7,891 bases of DNA from an uncultured Bacteroidales bacterium (GCA_905236405.1 CAJOQB010000091.1:1-7891); one strand, 5' to 3'. Counted from the stretch's first letter, positions 1 through 6,482 are shown. A program made the numbers and translations. Notes: a model not told the origin generated them from the letters alone.

Positions 1-48
1 CCTAACCTAACCCAAAAGAACTTAAAAGGTATAATAATATATAATAGC

Positions 49-76
49 CTTGATTCTACAAAAAAAAGTTTTTTTG
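49..76 (+). promoter_or_regulatory. possible Bacteroidetes-type promoter for the GH20 gene
   Basis: A CTTG at 49-52 could serve as the -33 element, and TTTTTTTG at 69-76 resembles the TAnnTTTG -7 box with the A missing; the spacing is 16 nt, which is short. The -7 candidate is followed by CAGC, the same context as the much better promoter before rpsO. Transcription would start shortly after 80, leaving a leader of about 40 nt rich in A before the ATG at 122. The match is weak and rests on consensus comparison only. Confidence 0.35.
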
Positions 77-121
77 CAGCGAGAAAGAAAACGAAACGAC
101 AACAAACAAAACAAGACTATC

Positions 122-3028
122 ATGTTCACACACAATACAAAACATAGCATCATAGGATATCTGAGACACAGCATCGCGTTTATTCTGCTTGCCGCAGGAA
201 TAACGCTGTGGGCACAGCCAACGACGACACAGCCGTTCAACCTGGGCATCATTCCCACCCCCCAACAGGTGGAACTGACGGGACAGGGGGTCTGCCCCAT
301 CAAAGAAGCATTTCAAAAGACGTATTCGCTCTTTAACCCCACTCCTGAAGACGGGACGCCAGACAACCCTTCCCTCACCGTTAAAAAAGCCATGAAGCAG
401 GGTCGCTATCCCGTTTGGTATCTCCAAGTGGACAGCATCGAGGGTGCTGTGAACCAAGAACAAGCTTACCGCATCGAGATACAACCCCGGCAAATCATTG
501 TCCAGATAACCAACAAAAATGGCGATTATAATAAAAGCCAGACACTTACAGAATTTTTACAGATAAACAACGAAATAGGCTTGTATTATGCATGCCGGAC
601 ACTTGCAAAAATTGCCAAGATGCACGACACCATACCCTGCATGATTATCACCGACTATCCAGCTTTTGCACACCGTGCATGGCAAGACGACGTGAGCCGT
701 GGACCCGTCACCAACATGAACTTTTCCTTTTGCATGGCAGAAATATTCAAAGACTTGAATCTGGACGAAATCAGTTTATACACTGAGCACACCCTGTTCA
801 ACGAAGTCTATCCCGACTTATGCTCACCCAGCAACGAGGCTCCCAAAACGTGGGCCTTGTCAAAAGTTATCCTAATTGCCAACTTGCAATGCTTCGGCCA
901 CTTCGAGAAAACACTGAGCAACCCATTCTACTGGCACCTGAAAGACAGCCCCACCAATCTCGACCCCGGCAACGAGGAGGTGTACACCTTGCTGCAAAAA
1001 CAAATCGACAACACCAAGAAGCAATACGAGGCCGAGTCCCACTACTTCTTCAACATCAACTGCGACGAGACCGAAGCCCTGGGCAGCGGTCGGGCCAGCC
1101 TCTATGTCAACACCGTCGGTGCCGAAGAGGCCTATTGCAAACATATCAACCGTGTGTACCAGATGGTAAAGGACGACAAAAACGACGTGATGATGTGGGG
1201 CGACATTGTGGCCCAACACCCCGAGATGATTGCCCAACTGCCCAAAGACATGATTCTGATTTGCTGGAACTATTCGCCGTCGACCGACTTCAGCGACTTT
1301 CTCCGTCCCTATGTCGAAGCCAAAGAGAAGCATGGCAACCCTTTCTGGGTGGCACCCAGCACCTGCCACTATAGTTCGATTCATGCCAGTACAGAAAACT
1401 ATATCAACAACATCGCCTATATGGCCCGCGACGGCTACCGCTACGGTGCCTCGGGCATCCTCACCACCACCTGGGACGACAGCGGGCTGGACCTGCTGTC
1501 GGACAGCTACCATGCCCTGGCATGGGCTGCCGAGATGTCGTGGAACCCCATCAAGGAGACCGACCCCGACAAGGCCGCCGCTGAGTTGAAACAACGGGAA
1601 GCACAGTTCAATGCAAACTATTGCCGCTGGATTGAAAGTCTTTTTGACAGGACCGAGGAAGGTTTCAATCCAAAGACCACATGGAAGCTCACATGGAAGA
1701 ATAACAGTCTCTATCTCACCCCATTCACCCAATTCATGCAAGACAAGAGCCGCCCTGGCCGCGTCACCGAGTTGATATACAGCGTAAGCCACTTGGCAAG
1801 CCATCCGATGGTGGGCGACTGGTACCGCACCGCAGCATTAGAGAAGCCCCTGCTCGAGTTCTACCCCTCCACCGTTGACCCTGCCGCCCGACAAAGAGCC
1901 GACAGTGTGCTGCAAATGGTGCAGAGCCTCTGCCACCACTTCGGCTATTCCACCCTCGAGGAGCAAAGCAAGGAATACACCCAAGCCTATCACCTGTTCT
2001 CCCACGAGCCCACCCCCTACATCACCTACATCTACGCTTTGCACCGTCTGGAAGCCACCGCCCTCAAGGCCCGTCTGCGTTGCGACTTGTACGACCAACT
2101 TGCCTCCCCCACCCCCGACCGAGCACAAAGATGCCGCGAGGAGATGACCCATCTGGTGGAGGTGCTGCACACCTTGGAGTCGGAGTACCTGGCACTGTGG
2201 GACAACGAGAACGGCGAATACAGCCGGCATTTAGTCATCGAGCGGTTCAACCGCATGGCTGCCGAGATTTTGGAGGCCGACCGCCATGTGTTCGTCACCC
2301 AAAGCATCGCAGAGACAACTCCCTCCACCCCAAAGGGCAAAGCCTCCCAAGGGCTGGTCGTCAGCCTGAAGACGCTGTTTGGCCAATATCCCATCTACTA
2401 CACACTCGACGGACGACAGCCGTCGCAAGGGGCCACCCTGTACAAGGGGCCTTTCCCCGTGGACCACTCATGTGAAATGAAATGTGTCTGTTACAACCAG
2501 TGGAACGAGCCTGTGTACCAGAGCCAATACATTCTCTATCATCAAGGCATCGGCCAACAATGCCGACTCGGCACCCCCTACTCCACCTATCGCGAGGTGT
2601 ACAGCGGGGGTGGCGACAATGCATTGAACGACGGGGTGCTGGGCAGCGACAACGACTATGCCGACGGCCACTGGCAAGGCTATTGGGGCGAGGATGTGAA
2701 CGCCACCTTCGACTGGGGCGGGAAGCGGAGAGTGAACAGCGTCTCGATGCGATTCTTCCAACACACTTTCGACTGGATATTGGCGCCACGCTCGTTGGCC
2801 GTCTACTCCTCGGACGACGGTGAGCACTGGCAGATGGTCAAAGAGGTGTCGCCCCGCACCGACCCACGAAACACGGCGCCCCATGTGGTGACCTGCACGG
2901 CACAGGATTTGAATATCAACGCCCGCTACATCAACGTCCGCGCCCTCAACGCAGGACCGCTGCCCGATTTCCATGCCGCCCACGGCCAACCCTCCTACAT
3001 CTTTACCGACGAAATCATCGTCGAATAG
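122..3028 (+). CDS. exported GH20-type beta-N-acetylhexosaminidase-like glycosidase with C-terminal discoidin-like domain
   Basis: This 968-residue protein is predicted to hydrolyse terminal beta-linked N-acetylhexosamine from glycans outside the cytoplasm. The ATG at 122 is chosen because it gives a clean signal peptide (basic start, hydrophobic FILLAAGITLW at 20-30, cleavage near AQ 31-32); upstream in-frame TTG at 50 lies in the promoter region. There is no lipobox cysteine. Residues about 39-175 look like the GH20 N-terminal domain (IIPTPQQVEL; AYRIEI; YYACRTL). The barrel begins at ITDYPAFAHR (176-185) and DVSRGP (190-195). The catalytic Asp-Glu pair is D315-E316 in NINCDET, with active-site-type tryptophans in MMWGD (359), CWNY (382) and TTTWDD (451). 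Residues about 480-730 are a mostly helical region. Residues 746-806 (PIYYTLDGRQPS) resemble the chitobiase/hexosaminidase C-terminal domain, and 820-968 an F5/8 type C-like domain that may bind sugar. The variant barrel motifs (SRGPV, SLYTEH) suggest a divergent GH20 subgroup, so exact substrate is open. Confidence 0.87.
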   Translation: MFTHNTKHSIIGYLRHSIAFILLAAGITLWAQPTTTQPFNLGIIPTPQQVELTGQGVCPIKEAFQKTYSLFNPTPEDGTPDNPSLTVKKAMKQGRYPVWYLQVDSIEGAVNQEQAYRIEIQPRQIIVQITNKNGDYNKSQTLTEFLQINNEIGLYYACRTLAKIAKMHDTIPCMIITDYPAFAHRAWQDDVSRGPVTNMNFSFCMAEIFKDLNLDEISLYTEHTLFNEVYPDLCSPSNEAPKTWALSKVILIANLQCFGHFEKTLSNPFYWHLKDSPTNLDPGNEEVYTLLQKQIDNTKKQYEAESHYFFNINCDETEALGSGRASLYVNTVGAEEAYCKHINRVYQMVKDDKNDVMMWGDIVAQHPEMIAQLPKDMILICWNYSPSTDFSDFLRPYVEAKEKHGNPFWVAPSTCHYSSIHASTENYINNIAYMARDGYRYGASGILTTTWDDSGLDLLSDSYHALAWAAEMSWNPIKETDPDKAAAELKQREAQFNANYCRWIESLFDRTEEGFNPKTTWKLTWKNNSLYLTPFTQFMQDKSRPGRVTELIYSVSHLASHPMVGDWYRTAALEKPLLEFYPSTVDPAARQRADSVLQMVQSLCHHFGYSTLEEQSKEYTQAYHLFSHEPTPYITYIYALHRLEATALKARLRCDLYDQLASPTPDRAQRCREEMTHLVEVLHTLESEYLALWDNENGEYSRHLVIERFNRMAAEILEADRHVFVTQSIAETTPSTPKGKASQGLVVSLKTLFGQYPIYYTLDGRQPSQGATLYKGPFPVDHSCEMKCVCYNQWNEPVYQSQYILYHQGIGQQCRLGTPYSTYREVYSGGGDNALNDGVLGSDNDYADGHWQGYWGEDVNATFDWGGKRRVNSVSMRFFQHTFDWILAPRSLAVYSSDDGEHWQMVKEVSPRTDPRNTAPHVVTCTAQDLNINARYINVRALNAGPLPDFHAAHGQPSYIFTDEIIVE

Positions 3029-3101
3029 CACAAAAGCATTATTTTTTTCGCCACACACAATAATATCGGGTGAATCGAGTTATGACACTGTCTTAGCCAT
3101 T

Positions 3102-3174
3102 GCGATAGTAGCTCAGTTGGCAGAGCGGCGGCTTCCCAAGCCGCAGGTCGCGGGTTCGAACCCCGTCTATCGCT
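3102..3174 (+). tRNA. tRNA-Gly (anticodon CCC)
   Basis: A complete cloverleaf can be folded by hand. The acceptor stem 3102-3108/3167-3173 has seven Watson-Crick pairs. The D arm is GCTC (3111-3114)/GAGC (3123-3126), and the anticodon stem GCGGC/GCCGC (3128-3132/3140-3144) has five pairs. The loop TTCCCAA puts anticodon CCC at 3135-3137, reading GGG. The T arm is 3150-3154/3162-3166 with loop TTCGAAC and one G-U pair. The discriminator base is T3174, as usual for tRNA-Gly. CCA is not encoded, so it must be added enzymatically. It lies 73 nt after the glycosidase stop codon; I see no clear promoter of its own. Confidence 0.96.
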
Positions 3175-3177
3175 CAA

Positions 3178-3214
3178 ACGAAGCATCTCCAAGCACGAGA
3201 TGCTTTGTCTTTCG
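3178..3214 (+). terminator. hairpin after tRNA-Gly, probable terminator
   Basis: ACGAAGCATCTC (3178-3189) pairs with GAGATGCTTTGT (3197-3208) across a 7-nt loop, giving a 12-bp stem with one G-U pair. It sits 3 nt after the tRNA. The following CTTTCG is only weakly T-rich, so the hairpin may act as a partial terminator or as a 3' processing/stability element, and some transcription could continue into the DAHP synthase gene at 3251. Confidence 0.6.
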
Positions 3215-3250
3215 TCACCAACGGTAACACCACCCAAAGCCTTTTCGACC

Positions 3251-4315
3251 ATGTCCAACATCTTCAAATCCTCTTACAAGCCTTTTCTTGTCGCCGGCCC
3301 ATGCAGCATCGAAAACCAGCGACAGTTGCAAGCCATCGTCGATGCACTGCTCGACGACGGACGCATCAGCATGGTTCGCGGCGGGGTATGGAAGCCCCGC
3401 ACCCACCCAGGCGGCTTCGAGGGTTTGGGAGAGACGGCGTTGCAATGGATTAGCGAGTTGAAACAAGAGCGTCCCCTTCTACGGTTCTGCTGCGAAGTGG
3501 CCCATCCCCATCATGTCGAACTATGCCTGCGATACGGTATCGACGCCATATGGATTGGCGCCCGCACCACGGGCGACCCCTTCTCGATGGGCGAACTGTG
3601 TATGGCGTTGAGAGGATGCCAGATTCCCGTCATGGTGAAGAACCCGACGACGCCCGACATACAACTATGGATAGGGGCCATCGAACGGGTGATGGCGACA
3701 GGCAACAGCGACATCGCCGCCATCCATCGCGGTTTTTTCACCAGCAACAATCTGGGCTACCGTAACAACCCCTCGTGGGAAATACCCATGGAGCTGAAAA
3801 GAATCATGCCCGACCTCCCCCTCCTTTGCGACCCCAGCCACATCGGCGGCCACAGGGAACTGATACCGCAGCTGATGCAGACAGCGATGGACCTGCATTT
3901 CGACGGACTGATGGTGGAGGTCCACACCCAACCGGAAGCGGCGTTGACCGACGCCCGACAGCAGTTGTCGCCATCGATGTTCTTCGCTGCCGTCGACCAC
4001 CTGATTCTTCGCTCGGCAGACGACATACAGAACACGAACCTGACGCTGCTACGCCAGCAAATCGACACTATCGACCGACAGATTCTCGAGAACCTGAAGG
4101 CCCGTACCGATGTGAGTCGCCGCATCGCCCAGATAAAACAGGAGAACAACATGACCGTCTTCCAACCCAAACGCTGGGAGACGGTGTTGGAGAAAGACCT
4201 CGCGTTGGCACGCGAACTGGGCCTCGACGACCGTTTTGTCAAAGAACTGTTCGAGAAGATACACGCCGAGAGCGTCCGTGTACAAGAGGAGGCGTTGAAC
4301 GGCGACAAACACTAA
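3251..4315 (+). CDS. bifunctional DAHP synthase / chorismate mutase (3-deoxy-7-phosphoheptulonate synthase, KDO8PS-like type, C-terminal AroQ domain)
   Basis: This 354-residue cytoplasmic enzyme would catalyse the first step of aromatic biosynthesis (phosphoenolpyruvate plus erythrose 4-phosphate to DAHP) and also chorismate to prephenate. The DAHP synthase part (about 1-255) shows AGPCSIE (15-21), KPRTHPGGFEGLGE (48-61), WIGARTTGDPFSM (101-113), VKNP (129-132), AIHRGFF (157-163) and CDPSHIGG (193-200). C18, H197, E223 and D234 fit the expected metal ligands; the H-E (26) and E-D (11) spacings agree with the Thermotoga-type enzyme as I recall it. The chorismate mutase part (about 260-345) is helical, with LRQQIDTIDRQIL, RRIAQIKQ and PKRWETVL. 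There is no N-terminal regulatory domain; in related Prevotella fusions the mutase domain is reported to mediate feedback control by prephenate. The ATG at 3251 is preferred because an in-frame ATG at 3203 would begin inside the tRNA hairpin. No other aromatic genes are adjacent. Confidence 0.95.
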   Translation: MSNIFKSSYKPFLVAGPCSIENQRQLQAIVDALLDDGRISMVRGGVWKPRTHPGGFEGLGETALQWISELKQERPLLRFCCEVAHPHHVELCLRYGIDAIWIGARTTGDPFSMGELCMALRGCQIPVMVKNPTTPDIQLWIGAIERVMATGNSDIAAIHRGFFTSNNLGYRNNPSWEIPMELKRIMPDLPLLCDPSHIGGHRELIPQLMQTAMDLHFDGLMVEVHTQPEAALTDARQQLSPSMFFAAVDHLILRSADDIQNTNLTLLRQQIDTIDRQILENLKARTDVSRRIAQIKQENNMTVFQPKRWETVLEKDLALARELGLDDRFVKELFEKIHAESVRVQEEALNGDKH

Positions 4316-4369
4316 CACAATTTTTTGCCCAAGACAGCGTTATACTCACCAATAACGGACATCCACGCC

Positions 4370-4993
4370 ATGAAGATACAGTTTCTGAAACTTAAAAATT
4401 GGATTATCCTCTCGCTGATGGGAGCCTTGGGGCTTGGCAGCTGCCAACACCAAAAGAACGTTGTCAAAGAGGAGAAGGAACCTGTCGAGGGTCCCAAGCC
4501 TCGCAACGAAGCGGTATTGCTGTACGGCGTGCCGCCAAGAAACTTCCAAGAGAACAACATCAAAGACGACGACCGTCCCCGTCCCGAAGAGAAACAGCCG
4601 ACGCCCGTCATGTACGGCGTGCCGACCGTCAACTTCCAGGTGAAAGGCCGTGTGGTCGACGAGCAGGGCAAGCCTGTCAAGGGATTGCGTGTCACCCTGC
4701 TGAGCAGCGATGTCGACATCGACGGCATCCGCAATCCACAGAACGAGTTCTATCAGGGCTACATCGACCGTGCCTCGGACACCACCGACGACCAGGGCTC
4801 GTTCCAATGCCAGACCTCCGACCGTCCTTGGGAGAGACAACGGGTGGCGGTCATCGACATCGACGGCACTAAGAACGGCCACTACGAGGAGCAGGTGCTG
4901 TCGGTGGAGTTCCCCGAACCCACAGGCGAACGCCAAGGCTGGAACCAAGGAACGTCAGCGAAAGAAATCACCATCACCGTCAAGAGAAAATAG
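4370..4993 (+). CDS. putative lipoprotein of the radical SAM-associated (rSAM/lipoprotein) type
   Basis: This 207-residue protein is a predicted lipoprotein: a short basic N-terminus, hydrophobic WIILSLMGALGLG (11-23) and lipobox LGSC with acylated C25. A charged, proline-rich linker (26-80) follows. It contains two copies of YGVPxxNFQ, at 52-60 and 82-90, exactly 30 residues apart. From about 89 a carboxypeptidase-regulatory-like beta-sandwich begins (VKGRVVDEQGKPVKGLRVTL), with TDDQGSFQ (139-146) and VIDIDGTKNGHY (161-172), features I associate with Bacteroidetes lipoproteins encoded beside a radical SAM/SPASM enzyme. The radical SAM gene starts 7 nt after the stop, so the two are surely co-transcribed. 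The gene starts 54 nt after the DAHP synthase gene without a clear promoter, so read-through from it is possible. ATG 4370 is the first ATG in frame and sets the lipobox correctly. The function is unknown; it may be the enzyme's substrate. Confidence 0.85.
   Translation: MKIQFLKLKNWIILSLMGALGLGSCQHQKNVVKEEKEPVEGPKPRNEAVLLYGVPPRNFQENNIKDDDRPRPEEKQPTPVMYGVPTVNFQVKGRVVDEQGKPVKGLRVTLLSSDVDIDGIRNPQNEFYQGYIDRASDTTDDQGSFQCQTSDRPWERQRVAVIDIDGTKNGHYEEQVLSVEFPEPTGERQGWNQGTSAKEITITVKRK
4523..4639 (+). repeat. two-copy direct repeat encoding YGVPxxNFQ
   Basis: Two nearly identical 27-bp segments, 4523-4549 and 4613-4639, start exactly 90 bp apart. They share the 14-base run TGTACGGCGTGCCG (beginning 2 nt before each) and then AACTTCCA after six differing bases. 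Codon-level identity, not just amino-acid identity, indicates a recent duplication or strong constraint. They lie inside the lipoprotein's linker and at the edge of its folded domain. Confidence 0.85.
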
Positions 4994-5000
4994 GGCATTC

Positions 5001-6062
5001 ATGAACCTGAGGCAACGCATAGGACTCGAGCTTCATCGAATGTATCGGCACAACAACGCCAAGTTGCACCCGTTGCAGACCCTCTTTTGGGAATGCACGC
5101 TGCGTTGCAACGCCAACTGCCGTCACTGTGGCAGCGACTGCAAGCAGGAACCCCAACAGAAGGATATGCCTGCCGAGGACTTCCTAAAGGTCATCGACAG
5201 CATCACACCGCATGTCGACCCTCACAAGACTTTCATTATCTTCACCGGTGGCGAGGCTCTGGTACGCCAAGACATCGAGGAGGTGGGGCTGGAGCTCTAC
5301 CGTCGCGAGTTCCCTTGGGGCATGGTCACCAACGGCTTTCTGCTCGACGAGGCCCGACTCGACTCACTGATGCGTAGCGGCATCCACTCGATGACCATCT
5401 CGCTCGACGGATTGGAGGAGGCGCACAACTGGCTGCGTCGCAACCCCCAATCGTTCCAACGTGCCACCCACGCCATCCAACTGCTCAGCCAGGAGCGTGA
5501 CCTGCTGTGGGACATCGTGACCTGTGTCAACCCCCGCAATGTCCACCAATTGGAAGCCTTCAAAGAATACATCCTCTCGTTGGGCGTCCGTCGTTGGCGT
5601 GTGTTCACCATCGTGCCGATGGGACGTGCCGCCACCGACCCCGAGTTGCAGCTGAGCCCCGACGACTTCCACTATGTCTTCGACTTCATCAAACGCACCC
5701 GACAAGAGGGACGCATCCATGTGGACTATGGCTGCGAGGGATTTTTGGGCGACTACGAGCAGGAGGTCCGCGACCACTGGTTCTACTGTCGTGCCGGCAT
5801 CGAGGTGGCCTCCATCCTGTGCGACGGTTCCATCTCGGGGTGCACCAGTATCCGCTCCAACTTCCATCAAGGCAACATCTACAACGACTCGTTCTGGGAT
5901 GTCTGGCAAAACCGTTTCGAGAAATACCGCCACCGCGACTGGACGCGAAAGGGAGCATGCGGCGAGTGCAAGCTGTTTCGCTACTGCGAAGGGTCGGGGT
6001 TGCACCTGTACGACGACAACGAGGAGCTGCGCTTCTGCCACTATCACCGACTCGGTTTTTAA
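5001..6062 (+). CDS. radical SAM/SPASM domain enzyme of the rSAM/lipoprotein system
   Basis: This 353-residue cytoplasmic enzyme is expected to cleave S-adenosylmethionine at a [4Fe-4S] cluster to start radical chemistry, probably on a peptide or protein. The cluster ligands are C36, C40 and C43 (CxxxCxxC in CNANCRHC), flanked by extra cysteines C32 and C47. Other radical SAM features are FTGGEALVR (81-89, GGE motif), MVTNGF (108-113) and MTISLDG (131-137). The C-terminal SPASM region has C263-x12-G-x4-C281, then CGECKLFRYC (C320, C323, C329), and C346; the position where a fourth cysteine of CX2CX5CX3C is usual is G333 (CEGSG). C245 and C274 are further possible ligands. SPASM proteins commonly modify ribosomally made peptides. 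The start at ATG 5001 is 7 nt past the lipoprotein stop. The family assignment is from memory of Bacteroidetes homologues; substrate and product are unknown, with the adjacent lipoprotein the obvious candidate. Confidence 0.93.
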   Translation: MNLRQRIGLELHRMYRHNNAKLHPLQTLFWECTLRCNANCRHCGSDCKQEPQQKDMPAEDFLKVIDSITPHVDPHKTFIIFTGGEALVRQDIEEVGLELYRREFPWGMVTNGFLLDEARLDSLMRSGIHSMTISLDGLEEAHNWLRRNPQSFQRATHAIQLLSQERDLLWDIVTCVNPRNVHQLEAFKEYILSLGVRRWRVFTIVPMGRAATDPELQLSPDDFHYVFDFIKRTRQEGRIHVDYGCEGFLGDYEQEVRDHWFYCRAGIEVASILCDGSISGCTSIRSNFHQGNIYNDSFWDVWQNRFEKYRHRDWTRKGACGECKLFRYCEGSGLHLYDDNEELRFCHYHRLGF

Positions 6063-6074
6063 TTGCATTTTGTC

Positions 6075-6287
6075 ATGATTATTATCACCCTCACCCTTAT
6101 CCTCAGCATCATTGCGTGTGTCTTCAGCATCATCAACTTCGTCATGAACCTGATTACACGCAAAAAGATGAGAAAAGAGCCAACCTTGATTGAAAAACTG
6201 ACCTTGGAGCATCAAATCAAACACATCGGACGTCTGAGGAAAAAAATCATGAAAAAACGGAAAAACGACGCCAAGAAAGCGCAATGA
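6075..6287 (+). CDS. small basic single-pass membrane protein, third gene of the radical SAM cluster
   Basis: This hypothetical 70-residue protein has one strongly hydrophobic N-terminal segment (about 2-27, IIITLTLILS to VMNLI) followed by a very basic tail (TRKKMRKEP, then LRKKIMKKRKNDAKKA) with a central amphipathic stretch (38-56) that could form a short coiled coil. By the positive-inside rule the tail would be cytoplasmic. ATG 6075 lies 12 nt after the radical SAM stop; an in-frame TTG at 6063 would add four residues. The coding case rests on its position, the sensible membrane-protein composition and an intact frame to TGA. I do not recognise the family. It could tether the cytoplasmic enzyme to the membrane, but that is inference. 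Confidence 0.65.
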   Translation: MIIITLTLILSIIACVFSIINFVMNLITRKKMRKEPTLIEKLTLEHQIKHIGRLRKKIMKKRKNDAKKAQ

Positions 6288-6330
6288 CACCAAAAATAGT
6301 TGCGTTTTTCGCCTCGATTTTTTCGTTTTT
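6275..6330 (+). terminator. possible terminator of the lipoprotein/radical SAM cluster
   Basis: GAAAGCGCAA (6275-6284) pairs with TTGCGTTTTT (6300-6309) to give a 10-bp stem with two G-U pairs and a 15-nt loop that contains the stop codon of the small membrane protein gene. The 3' arm runs into T-rich sequence (T runs near 6305-6309, 6318-6323 and 6326-6332). The core is only five strong pairs, so the call is tentative. Confidence 0.35.
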
Positions 6331-6440
6331 TTGCTCATTACCGTCGTTTTTCCTCCCGAAAACACATATCTTAATTGTTTTTTAACATTTATAGAACACT
6401 ATTGACAGACAAGCGATTAAGCACATTGCCACTCGTAGGA

Positions 6441-6458
6441 TGCAAAAAAGTTTTTGCA
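6441..6458. repeat. perfect palindrome overlapping the rpsO -33 element
   Basis: TGCAAAAA (6441-6448) and TTTTTGCA (6451-6458) are perfect inverted arms separated by AG. The right arm includes the proposed -33 TTTG. It could be an operator, a small bidirectional hairpin or a by-product of A/T-tract composition. A similar CAAAAAAA-AG-TTTTTTTG lies at 59-76 before the glycosidase gene. Confidence 0.6.
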
Positions 6459-6482
6459 ATATATAAAAACGATGTATTTTTG
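6453..6482 (+). promoter_or_regulatory. Bacteroidetes-type promoter for rpsO
   Basis: TTTG (6453-6456) and a perfect TAnnTTTG box, TATTTTTG (6475-6482), are 18 nt apart. This is the -33/-7 pattern used by the primary sigma factor of Bacteroidetes. Transcription would start near 6488-6491, giving a leader of about 30 nt before the ATG at 6518. The -33 element lies within a perfect palindrome (6441-6458). Confidence 0.75.

Noticed and set aside
1..13. CCTAACCTAACCC resembles a eukaryotic telomere repeat
   Set aside because: It is only about two imperfect units at an arbitrary window edge, next to a bacterial promoter and bacterial genes; chance is the simplest explanation.
872..1804. Long minus-strand open frame opposite the glycosidase gene (310 codons)
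   Set aside because: It lies wholly within a convincing conserved gene, has no recognisable motif, and is a shadow produced by the GC-rich codon use of the real frame.
3038..3064. ATTATT/AATAAT pairing with a T run after the glycosidase stop, as a terminator
   Set aside because: The stem would be six A-T pairs only and the T run lies in the wrong place (5' arm), so it does not fit an intrinsic terminator.
3102..3250. tRNA gene as an integration (attachment) site
   Set aside because: No integrase, no partial duplication of the tRNA 3' end and no mobile genes are visible in the window.
4338..4357. CGTTAT/ATAACG inverted repeat just before the lipoprotein start
   Set aside because: The stem has only six pairs with an 8-nt loop and no T-tract; too weak to call an operator or terminator.
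4710..5000. N-terminal extension of the radical SAM frame by 97 codons
   Set aside because: The extension overlaps the lipoprotein gene in another frame, is Thr/Arg/Ser-rich shadow sequence, and the ATG at 5001 follows the lipoprotein stop with normal spacing.
5364..6365. Long minus-strand open frame opposite the radical SAM gene (333 codons)
   Set aside because: The plus strand carries the radical SAM and SPASM motifs, while the minus-strand product is low-complexity with no family resemblance.
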